Shown: positions 1-9,037, counted from the stretch's first letter. The stretch: DNA of 64,000 nt from Azospirillum fermentarium (GCF_025961205.1 NZ_JAOQNH010000003.1:310001-374000), one strand, 5' to 3'. Notes: generated by a model not told the origin, from the letters alone. Numbers and translations: made by a program.

Positions 1-454
1 GCAGAGCGTCCTGGCCACCTTGTCCAACGTGGGCCGCGCCATGCTCGGCAGCATCAAATCGATCTTTGGTTTTGATGCCGGCCCCGCCGACACCGTTCTG
101 GATGTGGCGAACACCGTGGCCGGTGCGGCCAACACTGTGCCCGGTGCGGCCAACGACAATGCCAAGGGCGCTCTTGCCGCCTCAGGACAGATAGCACGGA
201 TGCCGGCCCCGGCGATGGCCGAACTGGCCCAGGGGCCCGGTACGGCCACCGGTGGCGCCGGGGGCGGTGGTTTCGGGGGGGCCGCACCGGTGACGGTCAA
301 CCTGTCGGTCAGCATCGCCGGCAGCACCGACGAAGACATCGTGCGGCGGCTGGAGCTCTGGGTCCGCAACGACGGCAGCCGTCTGATCGCCGATGCGGTG
401 AGCCGTGAAACCGAGCGTCGTGAACGCGCTCAATTTGCATCGCGAGGTGGGTGA
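1..454 (+). CDS. Phage tail tape measure protein, C-terminal end (partial)
   Basis: The reading frame is open from the left edge (codons start at base 2), so this is the 3' end of a longer gene. The visible 151 residues are an Ala/Gly-rich linker with a short internal duplication (NTVAGAA / NTVPGAA), a Gly-rich hinge, and a charged C-terminal helix ending in ERRERAQFASRGG. This composition and the position directly before gpU, gpX and gpD fit the tape measure protein (P2 gpT type) that sets tail length and threads the tail lumen. The assignment rests mainly on gene order, because the conserved N-terminal part lies outside the window. The TGA stop overlaps the ATG of the next gene by one base. 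Confidence 0.7.
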   Translation, partial: QSVLATLSNVGRAMLGSIKSIFGFDAGPADTVLDVANTVAGAANTVPGAANDNAKGALAASGQIARMPAPAMAELAQGPGTATGGAGGGGFGGAAPVTVNLSVSIAGSTDEDIVRRLELWVRNDGSRLIADAVSRETERRERAQFASRGG

Positions 455-900
455 TGGGCATCGTTCTTCTGGTCGGGACCATCCCGTTCGATACGCCGTC
501 CGTGCTCGACATGAGCGTCTCGGATGCTTGGACATACGCCAGCCACGACGTGTTCCGGGCCAAACCGAAACTGCAATGGACCAAGAACGAGGCCCGTGCC
601 ATCACGGTCAACCTCCGCTTTCATGCCGACTGGTCGGACCCCGAACTGCGGATGCAAGCGCTCCGGACCATGAGTCGGAGCAACCGGTGGTGGCCCGTGG
701 TGCGCGGGTGCGGCTTGTGGCTCGGACGCTTCGTGGTCAGCAAGGTGGATGAAAAGGTCCGCGTCACCACGTCCGCCGGCCATGCCCTGATGATCGATGC
801 GGCGGTCACCCTGACCGAATGGGGTGAGGGGGGGGAGGCCAGTTACGAGCCCGCCCGGATCGGTGCCGTCACATCCGCCCTCCTGCGGAGGACACGATGA
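454..900 (+). CDS. Phage tail protein, gpU family
   Basis: This 148-residue protein matches the P2 gpU family of tail-completion proteins in size and in its features: an N-terminal MGIVLLVGTIPFDTPS strand, a Trp-rich middle (RSNRWWPVV) and a LTEWGEG strand near the end. gpU caps the tail tube in P2-like phages. The ATG at 454 is preferred over the GTG at 451 because GAGG at 444-447 is then six bases away. It overlaps the upstream stop by one base and the downstream ATG by four (ATGA), so it is translationally coupled on both sides. A run of eight G within the gene (about 826-833) is a possible slippage site. Confidence 0.8.
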   Translation: MGIVLLVGTIPFDTPSVLDMSVSDAWTYASHDVFRAKPKLQWTKNEARAITVNLRFHADWSDPELRMQALRTMSRSNRWWPVVRGCGLWLGRFVVSKVDEKVRVTTSAGHALMIDAAVTLTEWGEGGEASYEPARIGAVTSALLRRTR

Positions 901-1121
901 GCAAAACCTATATCGAACACATCACGGTCGCCGGTGACCGCTGGGATCTTCTGGCCTGGGATTACTACGGTGATGCCTGCGGCTATGCCCGGATCGTGTT
1001 GAGCAATCCCCATGTGGCGCGGACCCCGGAACTGCCGGCGGGCATTCGGCTGGCGGTTCCCGTGATCGAACAGCCGCTGTACGCCTATGGCTTGCCGCCC
1101 TGGAAGCGGGGGGCGCGATGA
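897..1121 (+). CDS. Phage tail protein X (gpX, LysM-like)
   Basis: This 74-residue protein has the gpX pattern: a LysM-like fold with YIEHITVAGDRWDLLAWDYYGD at the N-terminus, then a PHVARTPELPAGIRLAVP segment resembling the usual NP-x-L-PAG-x-x-L-x-IP motif. gpX is a small tail protein found between gpU and gpD in P2-like phages, thought to help tail assembly or peptidoglycan contact. A good ribosome site (GGAGGA at 886-891) precedes the ATG. The gene overlaps both neighbours by four bases. Confidence 0.85.
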   Translation: MSKTYIEHITVAGDRWDLLAWDYYGDACGYARIVLSNPHVARTPELPAGIRLAVPVIEQPLYAYGLPPWKRGAR

Positions 1122-2104
1122 ACACGGTCGATACCCCGGACTGGACCCTGCTGTGGTCCGGCACCGACGTGACGGCCAGCATCCGCGATATGGTCACCGG
1201 CTTGGCCTATACCGATAAGAAGATCGGCGAAAGCGACGACCTGGACATCCAGCTCGAAGACCGGGACGGCCGCTGGCGCAACGATTGGATACCGTCCAAG
1301 GGCGACGTGCTGGAGCTGTTCATCGGCTACAAGGACCATCTGGTCGATGCCGGCAGCTACGAGATCGACCAGATCGAGCACAGCGGGCCGCCCGACAGGC
1401 TGAAGGTCACCGCCCTGGCCGCCGGCGTGACCACCGCCTTGCGGACGAAAAAGAGCCGGGGATTTGAAAAGAAAACCCTGTCGCAGATCGCCCGGCAAAT
1501 TGCGGACGAGCACGGCATGACGGTGATCGGCGATCCCGACACCGAGGTGAAGGACCGCATCACTCAGGCCGATCAGACCGATCTGGAGTTCTTGTCCAAG
1601 ACGGCCGCCGAGTTCGGGTACGTCTTCAGCGTCCGTGGCCAGTCGCTGGTGTTCATGTCCGATGACGAGCTGATGGCAGGGCCGGTGGTCTTCACCCTGC
1701 CGCGCGGGGGCAGCAACATCATGAACTGGCGCTTCAGCAAGAAAGGCAAGGTCTACAAGGCGTGCGAGGTCTCCTATTACGACCCCGCCACCAAGAAGAC
1801 GCAGAAGGTCACCGTCGAGCCCGAGGTCAAGAAAGAGGCGGGCGACACGCTGAAGAAGCGGGTGCGGGTGGAAAACGAAGAGCAGGCGAGGCGGAAGGCC
1901 AAGGCTCTGCTCGACAGCGCCAACACCGGGGAGATCACCGCCTCCCTGGATCTGACCGGGCGGCCCGATCTGGTGTCCGGCATCAACATCCGGCTGGACG
2001 GCTTCGGGACGGCCTGGGACGGCACCTACCATGTGCAGAAGTCCGGCCATCGGTTCGACCCCAAACGGGGATACACCACCACAATCGAGGTGCAGCGTGT
2101 ATAG
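1118..2104 (+). CDS. Phage late control protein D / baseplate hub (gpD)
   Basis: This 328-residue protein is a phage GpD-family hub, equivalent to T4 gp27, which joins the tail tube to the spike and baseplate. Supporting features are the N-terminal SIRDMVTGLAYTDKKIGESD region with the LDIQLEDRDGRW motif, the middle DLEFLSKTAAEFGYVFSVRG segment, and the C-terminal GRPDLVSGINIRLDGFG and TYHVQKSGHRFDPKRGYTT elements. Length is usual for the family. The ATG overlaps the gpX stop (ATGA). The TAG stop overlaps the start of gpV. Confidence 0.9.
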   Translation: MNTVDTPDWTLLWSGTDVTASIRDMVTGLAYTDKKIGESDDLDIQLEDRDGRWRNDWIPSKGDVLELFIGYKDHLVDAGSYEIDQIEHSGPPDRLKVTALAAGVTTALRTKKSRGFEKKTLSQIARQIADEHGMTVIGDPDTEVKDRITQADQTDLEFLSKTAAEFGYVFSVRGQSLVFMSDDELMAGPVVFTLPRGGSNIMNWRFSKKGKVYKACEVSYYDPATKKTQKVTVEPEVKKEAGDTLKKRVRVENEEQARRKAKALLDSANTGEITASLDLTGRPDLVSGINIRLDGFGTAWDGTYHVQKSGHRFDPKRGYTTTIEVQRV

Positions 2105-2528
2105 GCGAGGCATCGTATCCGCCGTCGATCCGGCGACGGCCCGCGTCCGGGTGATCTTTCCCGACGCCGACGACATGGAATCCTACTGGCTGGAAGTGAT
2201 GCAGCCGCGCACGCTGGCCACCGGCGACCGGTCCTACTGGCTGCCGGACGAAGGCGAGGCCGTCGCCGTCCTGATGGACGAAAAGGACGAAGCCGGCGTG
2301 GTCCTGGGCGCCATCTATTCCACCGCCGATCCGCCGCCGGTCATCAGCCGCGACAAGCACCATGTCGCCCACAAGGACGGCGCCGTCATCGAATACGACC
2401 GGGCGGCCCATGTGTACCGCGTGTCGGTGCCGGCGGGCGGGCGGCTGGAGCTGTCGGCGGGGGCGACGTCGATCGTCCTGGACGATACCGGGGCGAGCCT
2501 GAAGGGCCCCCGCATCAACCTGAACTGA
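2097..2528 (+). CDS. Phage baseplate assembly protein V (gpV spike)
   Basis: This 143-residue protein starts at the GTG at 2097, which has GAGG at 2087-2090 and overlaps the gpD stop by eight bases. Longer versions of the frame only read into gpD. It has an OB-fold spike-base pattern: RRGIVSAVDPATARVRVIF, then ESYWLEVMQPRT and YWLPDEGEAVAVLMD, ending in a repeating beta segment (SAGATSIVLDDTGASLKG) that forms the trimeric spike helix. gpV punctures the outer membrane in P2-like tails. It is followed directly by the PAAR tip that would sharpen this spike. Confidence 0.9.
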   Translation: MYRRGIVSAVDPATARVRVIFPDADDMESYWLEVMQPRTLATGDRSYWLPDEGEAVAVLMDEKDEAGVVLGAIYSTADPPPVISRDKHHVAHKDGAVIEYDRAAHVYRVSVPAGGRLELSAGATSIVLDDTGASLKGPRINLN

Positions 2529-2539
2529 AGGAGGGGGCG

Positions 2540-2839
2540 ATGCCGGCCATCACCCGCCTTGGCGATATGTGCACCGGGCACGGCTGCTGGCCGCCGCGTC
2601 CCAGCAGCGGGGCATCGCCCGACGTGTTCGTGGACGGCATCCCCGTTCACCGCGTGGGCGATGCCTGGGCGGCGCACACCTGCCCGTCGATCCCGGAAAC
2701 CCATGCCAGCGTGTTGGCCGGCGGCAGCCCCACCGTGTCCGTGAACGGCCGGGCCGTGGGCCGGATCGGCGACGGGGTTGCCTGCGGATCGTCCGTTGCC
2801 AGCGGCAGCGCCACCGTGTTTGCCGACGAGGGGGCTTGA
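2540..2839 (+). CDS. PAAR-domain spike tip protein
   Basis: This 99-residue protein is a single PAAR domain. It has the conserved ITRLGDMCTGHGC start, paired VFVDGIPVHRVGDAWAAH and VSVNGRAVGRIGD repeats, and Cys/His residues suited to the metal at the tip. PAAR proteins cap the VgrG or gpV spike of contractile machines. GGAGGGGG lies just before the ATG. There is no C-terminal toxin extension, so this is a plain structural tip. Its position between gpV and gpW is usual for P2-like tails that have a separate PAAR gene. Confidence 0.9.
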   Translation: MPAITRLGDMCTGHGCWPPRPSSGASPDVFVDGIPVHRVGDAWAAHTCPSIPETHASVLAGGSPTVSVNGRAVGRIGDGVACGSSVASGSATVFADEGA

Positions 2840-2840
2840 T

Positions 2841-3254
2841 ATGGGTATCTCGTTACAGGCGGTTGACTGGTCCCTGGCGCTTGGCCGCTGGGGCGAGGTG
2901 GCCGAGGGGATCGAAGACGTCTCCCAGTGCGTGGCGGTGATCCTGAAGACACCGCTGCGCAGCGATCCGCACCGCCCGGATTTCGGGTGCGATCTCCAGC
3001 CGTGGATCGACATGCCGGTCTCCACCGCCGCTCCCGGCATGGCCGCGGCGGTCCGCATGGCCCTGGAACGCTGGGAACCCCGGCTGACCATCCTCGACGT
3101 CGCGGTCAGCCCCGCCGGCGGTGCCGCGCAAAAGGCGTCGTCGCTTCCCGATGCCGGCAAGGCCGGTTTTTTCATCACCGTGCGGTGGCAGTTGGCCGGT
3201 TCGATCGCGGTCCCCGGAACGACCACCGTCAACATTGGCGAGATCCTGTCATGA
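2841..3254 (+). CDS. Phage baseplate wedge protein, gpW / gp25-like
   Basis: The ATG at 2841 gives 137 residues. Family features are IEDVSQCVAVILKTPLRSDPHRPDFGCD, the hallmark of the gpW/gp25 wedge family (T4 gp25 is the homologue), and the later VRMALERWEPRLTILDV segment. The protein forms part of the baseplate wedge core that triggers sheath contraction. It begins one base after the PAAR stop and overlaps gpJ by four bases. The in-frame extension upstream (to 2778) runs inside the PAAR gene and is not used here. Confidence 0.88.
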   Translation: MGISLQAVDWSLALGRWGEVAEGIEDVSQCVAVILKTPLRSDPHRPDFGCDLQPWIDMPVSTAAPGMAAAVRMALERWEPRLTILDVAVSPAGGAAQKASSLPDAGKAGFFITVRWQLAGSIAVPGTTTVNIGEILS

Positions 3255-4087
3255 CGGTTGATCCGGCGGCTCTGCCGCACCCGACATTCATCGACCACGA
3301 CCCGGCCGCGGTCGGCAGCCGGCTCATCGAAGGGTTCGAAGCCGCGATGGGACGGACGCTGCAGCCGGCGCAGCCGGAGCGGCTGTTCATCGACTGGCTG
3401 GCCTATCAGTTCTCGCTCCTGCGCATCGAGGTGCAGGAAACGGGCGAACAGATGCTGCTGGCCTTTGCCCGCGGTGCCGTGCTGGACCATCTGGGCGCCT
3501 TTCTCGGCATCGCCCGCCTTCCCGGCGAAACCGACGACCGCCTGCGGGAACGCATCCGGGAAGCGCCGGAAACCTTCAGCGTCGCCGGGCCGGTTCTGGC
3601 GTACCGTGCGCTGGTGTTCGGCGCGGCGGCGGGGATCGTGGATGTAGCGATCACCCAGCCGCGCGCCGGCACGGTCCGGGTCGCGGTGCTGACCGCCGGC
3701 GGCATGCCGTCGGCGGAGGTGCTGGCGGCGGTGCGCGCCGTCCTGTCGTCGGCCAAGGCCCGCCCCTTGAGCGACACGGTGGAGGTGGTGCCGCCGGAGC
3801 GGGTGGCCTGGACCCTGGCGGCGACCGTCATCCTGGCGCCGGGGGTGGACCAGCCGACCGTCAAGGCAGCGGTGGAAAAGGCCGCGGCGGAGTATGTGGC
3901 CCAGCAGCGCCGGGGGTTGGGCCGCACGCTGGTGCCCAGCCAGGCCATCGCCGCCATGCAGGCGGTTGCCGGAGTCTACCGCGTTGACCTGTCCTCGCCG
4001 TCGCTGACGGTGCTGGAGGGGCACCAGTGGGCCGACGGCACCGTCGGCACCATCCATATCGTGACGGAGGGGGGCGCCGGTGGCTGA
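3251..4087 (+). CDS. Phage baseplate assembly protein J
   Basis: The ATG at 3251 (ATGA overlap with gpW) gives 278 residues, close to the usual gpJ length. Family marks are FIDWLAYQFSLLRIEVQETGEQMLLAFARGAVLDHLGAFLG near residues 45-85, with DDRLRERIREAPETFSVAGP next and repeated VAVLTAGG / ADYVAQ-like elements toward the C-terminus, where VDLSSPSLTVLEGHQWA closes the fold. gpJ (related to T4 gp6) links wedges around the baseplate. It overlaps gpI by eight bases. Confidence 0.9.
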   Translation: MTVDPAALPHPTFIDHDPAAVGSRLIEGFEAAMGRTLQPAQPERLFIDWLAYQFSLLRIEVQETGEQMLLAFARGAVLDHLGAFLGIARLPGETDDRLRERIREAPETFSVAGPVLAYRALVFGAAAGIVDVAITQPRAGTVRVAVLTAGGMPSAEVLAAVRAVLSSAKARPLSDTVEVVPPERVAWTLAATVILAPGVDQPTVKAAVEKAAAEYVAQQRRGLGRTLVPSQAIAAMQAVAGVYRVDLSSPSLTVLEGHQWADGTVGTIHIVTEGGAGG

Positions 4088-5333
4088 CCTTCGCTTTCCC
4101 CTGCCGCCGCCGTTCGTCGGCGACCGGCGTTTTCAGTCCCTGGCGCTGGCGGTCGAGGACGAGATCGGCCGCATCCGCGCCCGGTTGCCGGCCCTGCGCG
4201 TCCGGGTGATCGACGAAGTGTCCGACCCCGGTATCCTGGCGCATCTGGCGTGGCAGTTCCACGTCATGGGTGTCGAGGGGTGGGATTTCGTCCCCGATAC
4301 GGTCGAGGCCAAGCGTGACCTGATCAAGGACGCCATCGAGCTTCACCGGTACAAGGGCACCCGCTGGGCCGTGGAAACCGCGCTGTCGCGGGTGCTGAAA
4401 CTGGATGCCGTGGTGGAGGAGGCCGACGTCTTCCGGCGCACCGACGGCCACTGGGCGGAATATCAAATCGATTCCGGCCGTGTGCTCGGCAATGCCGAAG
4501 AGCGCGCCCTGATGCGGGTGGCGCCGGCCTGGGCGCCGGCACGGTCGCGGCTGGTCCGCGTGTATCACGGTTACGATCTGCGCGCCGCCCGTTACGACCT
4601 GCCGTCCGGCGGCAACACGCTGATGCTGGACGATTGGTCCGGCATCGATGTGGACGGCGTGAGGTTCAGCTTCTCGACGCCGTTCGGGGGAGAAATGCCG
4701 GCCGCGGACACCCGGCCGGTGCCGGGCTGGGGGCACGTACCGGGCTTCGGCGCCGCTTATGTGATCCGTTCCGGCCTGCGCTACGACGACAACGCGGTCG
4801 ATGGCGAAAACGATCCGGCGCTGGTGCGTCCCGGCATCGTCGTGGTGAGCGCCTGGCCGGTTCCCGACCGCACCGGACACCCGCCGGCGTTCCGGGACCG
4901 CGCCAGCCTGGCTGCGGGCGTCAAGGACGGCATGGCCCATGGCGACGTCAACGCCGTCTGGGACATTCCCACCGTATGGCGGATGACGGGGGATCCCCCC
5001 TGTTACGACCAGGGCCCCGGCACCGTGCCGGCGGCATGGCACCTGGATGTTCTGGCCACGCTGCATGCCCCGGTGACGGGGGATGTGCTGGCAGCCCCGC
5101 CCCGTCCCGTCCTGCCGGCCTTTGGCGTGGCGGTATCGGTCGGGGTCGCGGCAGGGCGCGTGCCCGCATGTTTCGATGCGCCGCTGGATGACCGGCATCC
5201 GCCGGTGTGGGGCCAACCCCAGATCCTCGGCGCGGTTCTCGCACGTTCGTTCGTGAGCTGGGGCACCGGCCCATGGACGGAGCAGCCCTGGGGGGCTGCG
5301 ACAGCCGATTTCATGATGGAGGTGGTGGAGTGA
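4080..5333 (+). CDS. Phage tail protein I with long C-terminal extension
   Basis: The GTG at 4080 gives 417 residues. About the first 150 residues match the gpI family (baseplate wedge): DPGILAHLAWQFHVMGVEGW, then DLIKDAIELHRYKGTRWAVE. P2 gpI is only about 176 residues, so some 240 residues are extra here. The extension is rich in short beta elements and repeats of the type PVPGWGHVPGFG and PPVWGQPQILGA, and ends in FMMEVVE. I do not recognise a domain in it. It may form an attachment platform for the downstream proteins. The stop overlaps the GTG of the next gene by four bases. Confidence 0.82.
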   Translation: MADLRFPLPPPFVGDRRFQSLALAVEDEIGRIRARLPALRVRVIDEVSDPGILAHLAWQFHVMGVEGWDFVPDTVEAKRDLIKDAIELHRYKGTRWAVETALSRVLKLDAVVEEADVFRRTDGHWAEYQIDSGRVLGNAEERALMRVAPAWAPARSRLVRVYHGYDLRAARYDLPSGGNTLMLDDWSGIDVDGVRFSFSTPFGGEMPAADTRPVPGWGHVPGFGAAYVIRSGLRYDDNAVDGENDPALVRPGIVVVSAWPVPDRTGHPPAFRDRASLAAGVKDGMAHGDVNAVWDIPTVWRMTGDPPCYDQGPGTVPAAWHLDVLATLHAPVTGDVLAAPPRPVLPAFGVAVSVGVAAGRVPACFDAPLDDRHPPVWGQPQILGAVLARSFVSWGTGPWTEQPWGAATADFMMEVVE

Positions 5334-5863
5334 GTGTGCCCAATGGACACTACGTCCCGGTAGGGGGACGGGAAGGGCTGGCCGCGGCGGCCAAGCTGAT
5401 GCCGTGGTCGGTGGCTCTTGGCCGGGGCGACCCGGCGTGGGACGGCGTGGACCGGACCAACGCGGCCTGGCAATCGTCCCTGCAGCCCGACGCGGCGCAG
5501 GCGCGGGCGCTGGTGGCGGAATACGGCCGGCGTCTGGCCGACGAGGTGGCGTTCGTGGTTCCCGACCCGGACGGCGAGATCACCGAGGTGCCCGGCGGCC
5601 GCTGGCGGCGCACCGGGACGGAGGTGAGCGCGTTCCTCTATGTCCGCGCCTTTCTGGATTTCAACGACGCGACCGACATCGTGCGTGAGATCGGCCTGTT
5701 CGCGGACGGTTCGGCGGTGGCCGGCACCCCGCCGGGCCTGCGCTGGTGGGGTCCGGCGGAGCTGGACCGGCCCGGCCACCTGATGCAGCTCGTCCGGCTG
5801 GCGGTGCCGCGCACCTACGACGCCGGCGACCGGCCCCAGTTCCATTTCGTCATGCCTTTCTAA
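5330..5863 (+). CDS. Tail fibre/baseplate connector-like protein
   Basis: The GTG at 5330 has GGAGG just upstream and overlaps the gpI stop (GTGA), giving 177 residues. The middle contains FLDFNDATDIVREIGLFADG, which resembles the REIGLF-type motif of the N-terminal domain of phage tail-collar (gpH-like) fibres that plug into gpI. The protein ends in RPQFHFVMPF without a fibre shaft, so it looks like a connector domain alone. In P2 the gene after gpI is the fibre gpH; here that role seems split among several genes. The exact family is not identified. Confidence 0.6.
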   Translation: MSVPNGHYVPVGGREGLAAAAKLMPWSVALGRGDPAWDGVDRTNAAWQSSLQPDAAQARALVAEYGRRLADEVAFVVPDPDGEITEVPGGRWRRTGTEVSAFLYVRAFLDFNDATDIVREIGLFADGSAVAGTPPGLRWWGPAELDRPGHLMQLVRLAVPRTYDAGDRPQFHFVMPF

Positions 5864-5872
5864 AGGTGGATT

Positions 5873-8800
5873 ATGCAGCAGCTCGATAATTATTTCGAAC
5901 GCCCCTCCGGCGATTACGAACGGGTTCTCTTCCTGGCCGGCCAGCGGCACATCCAGTCCGCCGAATGGAACGAGATGCAGACCATCGAGGCGAACCGCCA
6001 CCGGCGCCTCGGCGATGCCCTGTTCAAGGAAGGGGCCGTGGTCAGCGGCGCCGACGTGATCATCGACGCCGACAGCGGCGCGGTGCACGTCACCGGCGGC
6101 GCCGTCTATGTGCGCGGCGACATCCGCGGCGTGCCGGCCGCCGACATGACCATCCCCACGCTGGGCGCGGTGGAACTGGGGCTGCGGCTGACCGAGACCG
6201 TGGTCACCGAACTGGATGAGCCCTCGCTGCTGAACCCGGCCCCCGGTTCGGGCTTTCACGCACCGGGCGCGGCACGCCTGACGGTGCACGCCGTGTGGGG
6301 CTGGCGTGCCGGCACCCAGGGCGACGGCGCCGCAGGCCAGTTCTATCCCGTGTTCAGCGTGACCAACGGCGTGCTGGACACCCGCGACCCGCCCCCGCAG
6401 GTCAGCGGCGTCACCGGCGCGCTGGCCCGCTACGACCGGGCGGTGACCGGCAGCGGCAGCTATGTGGTCAGCGGGCTGGGCGTCACCGGCCTGTCGATCC
6501 AGGACGGGCAGCAGGTGTTCAGCCTTCAGGAAGGCCGCGGCCATGTGGACGGCTATGAGGTGGAAAAGACCACCGCCCTTCGTCTGGCCTTTCCCGACGA
6601 TCCCGACACCCAGTTGATCGAAGCGGAACCGCACACCTTCCTGCCGGTCAGCGGCTCCATGCGCCTTGATCTGGTGAACGCACCGCTGGCGTCGGTGGTC
6701 AAGGTGAAGGTGACCGCGGAGCGCACGGGCGTGCAGATCGTCCACGGCGCCTTCACCGGTGCCGCCGACGCCCTGCCGGACCTGTCGGTTCTGCAGATCA
6801 TGTCGGTGACCCAGGGGGCGACCACCTATGTCCAGGGCACCGACTACAAGCTGACCGGCAACACGGTGGACTGGTCGCCGGCGGGCGCCGAACCCGCGCC
6901 GGGGTCCACCTACACCGTCACCTACCGCCATTACACCGACGGCACGGTGACGGCGAAGGATGCGCGCGGCTTCACCGTGGCCGGTGCGGTGCCGGGCAGC
7001 GTGGTGCTGGTCGATTACCAGACCAAGCTGCCCCGCCGCGACCGTCTGGTGATGAACCGCGACGGCCAGGTGGTGCGGGTGCGCGGCGTGGCCGACCTGC
7101 GCGCCCCGGCGTTGCCCGCGGCGCCGTCGGGCACGCTGCCCCTGGCGACCCTGGACCAGTCCTGGTTCGGGCTGCCGGCGGTCACCGCGGATGCGCCGCG
7201 GGTGATGTCGGTGTCCGATGTCCAGGCCCTGTCGGGGCGCGTGGACGCGCTGTTCGATCTGGTGGCCACCGAGCGCCTGAAGACCGACGCCACCGCCCGC
7301 GAACCCGCAGGCGCCAAGGGGCTGTTCGTCGATCCGCTGTTCGACAACGACATGCGCGACGAAGGCATCACCCAGAGCGCCGCGGTGATCGGCGGCGAGC
7401 TGGTCCTGCCGGTCAAGCCGGTGTTCCCCAACCCGCTGATGCCGTCCGGCGATGCCAGCATGCTGGCCTATGCGCTGGAGCCGGTGGTCAAGCAGGAGCT
7501 GGCGACCGGGGCCATCAAGGTCAACCCCTACGACAGCTTCTCCCCGATCCCGTGCAAGGTCAGCGTGACGGTTCCGGTGGACCGCTGGACCCAGCAGGAT
7601 GAGAGCTGGGACAGCGCCAGCGTCCGTTTCCTGCGCACCGGCCATTTCGTGGAGGGTATCAGCCGGGTGACCAGCACCACCACCGTCGCGCAGTCGGTGG
7701 AAACGGTGCGCCAGACCACCACCGCCGCGCAGTACCTGCGCCAGATCCCGCTGACCGTGACGGTCGAGCACCTGGGGCCGGGCGAGATCGTGCAGGCGCT
7801 GCGTTTCGACGGCGTGACCGTCGCCACCAATCTGACCGCCAATGCCAGCGGCGTGGTTCAGCACACCTTCACCATCCCCGCCGGCGTGCCGTCGGGCGCC
7901 AAGCGGATCGAGGCGGTGGCCACCGCGTCGGGCACGGGTGTCACCACCTTCACCGGCGAAGGGCTGATCCAAACCACCGTCCGCCGCGTGGTGTCCACGG
8001 TCGAAGAGTTCCATGTGGACCCGGTGGCGCAGAGCATGACCTTGCGCGACGGCCGTCACGTCGGCGGCGTCGAACTGATGTTCCGGTCGAAGGGCGCATC
8101 GGACGTGGTGGTCCAGATCCGCGAGATGACCAACGGCTTCCCCGGCCGCCGCGTGCTGGCGGAAGGCCGGCGCGCCCCGTCCGCCATCCGCACCGACGGC
8201 CAGCCGACCCGGTTCGAATGGGCCCCGGTGTGGATGCCGGCGGACGAGGAATTCGCCATCGTCGTCCTGTGCGATGATGCCGACGCCTCGGTGGCCATTG
8301 CCAGCCTGGGCGAATTCGACGCCGCGGCCCAGAAATGGGTGACGGCGCAGCCGTACCAGATCGGCGTGATGTTCAGCAGCTCCAACGGCACCACCTGGAC
8401 CGCGCATCAGGTGTCCGACCTGTGGTTCCGGCTGCTGGGCTGCCGCTTCACGGCGACCAGCCGCGTCGTGCCGCTGGGGTCGCTGACCGCTTCGCAGGTG
8501 TCGGATCTGGTGGGGCTGTTCAACGCCGAACGGCCGGATTCCGCCACCCGGATCGGCCTGCGCCTGATCGCCGCCGATGGGCGTGTCCTCACCCTGTCGG
8601 ACGGGCAGCCGGTCAACCTGACCGAACGCCTGACCGGCAGCGTGGCGGTGCAATTGGTGCTGGAGGGAACCGACACCCGGTCGCCCGTGGTGTATCCCGG
8701 CGTGCAGGCGATCTTCGGCGTTCAGACCGACACCGCCACCTATGTCAGCCGCCAGTTCGCCTGCGGCGCGCCGTCCAAGCTGCGGGTGGTGCTCGACGCG

Positions 8801-9022
8801 GTTCTGCCCGGCACCGCGGGCGTGACCGTGGAGGCGCAGGCGGCCAACGGCACCTGGATCGCCGTGCCGTTCAGCACGGGGCAGTCCGTCGGCGACGGCT
8901 GGGAGGAGCGGGTGTTCCTGCTGACCACCTTCTCCGCCCCGTCCACCCGGCTGCGGATCACGATGACCGGCTCCGCCCTCTACCGCCCCCGCATCCGCCG
9001 CATCCGCGCCATCGCGGCGTAA
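5873..9022 (+). CDS. DUF4815-type phage tail protein
   Basis: This 1049-residue protein begins QQLDNYFERPSGDYERVLF, followed by QRHIQSAEWNEMQTIEANR; this opening is characteristic of DUF4815 phage proteins that accompany baseplate genes. The rest is a long run of beta-rich modules: VTYRHYTDGTVTAKDARGF around residue 350, a LTVTVEHLGPGEIVQALRFDG domain near 625-660, and a C-terminal lectin/F5-8-like domain ending in STRLRITMTGSALYRPRIR. It probably forms a large side structure of the baseplate or a stem for the fibres. There is no transmembrane segment. It is the largest gene of the cluster and keeps its high GC throughout. Confidence 0.75.
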   Translation: MQQLDNYFERPSGDYERVLFLAGQRHIQSAEWNEMQTIEANRHRRLGDALFKEGAVVSGADVIIDADSGAVHVTGGAVYVRGDIRGVPAADMTIPTLGAVELGLRLTETVVTELDEPSLLNPAPGSGFHAPGAARLTVHAVWGWRAGTQGDGAAGQFYPVFSVTNGVLDTRDPPPQVSGVTGALARYDRAVTGSGSYVVSGLGVTGLSIQDGQQVFSLQEGRGHVDGYEVEKTTALRLAFPDDPDTQLIEAEPHTFLPVSGSMRLDLVNAPLASVVKVKVTAERTGVQIVHGAFTGAADALPDLSVLQIMSVTQGATTYVQGTDYKLTGNTVDWSPAGAEPAPGSTYTVTYRHYTDGTVTAKDARGFTVAGAVPGSVVLVDYQTKLPRRDRLVMNRDGQVVRVRGVADLRAPALPAAPSGTLPLATLDQSWFGLPAVTADAPRVMSVSDVQALSGRVDALFDLVATERLKTDATAREPAGAKGLFVDPLFDNDMRDEGITQSAAVIGGELVLPVKPVFPNPLMPSGDASMLAYALEPVVKQELATGAIKVNPYDSFSPIPCKVSVTVPVDRWTQQDESWDSASVRFLRTGHFVEGISRVTSTTTVAQSVETVRQTTTAAQYLRQIPLTVTVEHLGPGEIVQALRFDGVTVATNLTANASGVVQHTFTIPAGVPSGAKRIEAVATASGTGVTTFTGEGLIQTTVRRVVSTVEEFHVDPVAQSMTLRDGRHVGGVELMFRSKGASDVVVQIREMTNGFPGRRVLAEGRRAPSAIRTDGQPTRFEWAPVWMPADEEFAIVVLCDDADASVAIASLGEFDAAAQKWVTAQPYQIGVMFSSSNGTTWTAHQVSDLWFRLLGCRFTATSRVVPLGSLTASQVSDLVGLFNAERPDSATRIGLRLIAADGRVLTLSDGQPVNLTERLTGSVAVQLVLEGTDTRSPVVYPGVQAIFGVQTDTATYVSRQFACGAPSKLRVVLDAVLPGTAGVTVEAQAANGTWIAVPFSTGQSVGDGWEERVFLLTTFSAPSTRLRITMTGSALYRPRIRRIRAIAA

Positions 9023-9037
9023 GGAGGAAGTCCCATC

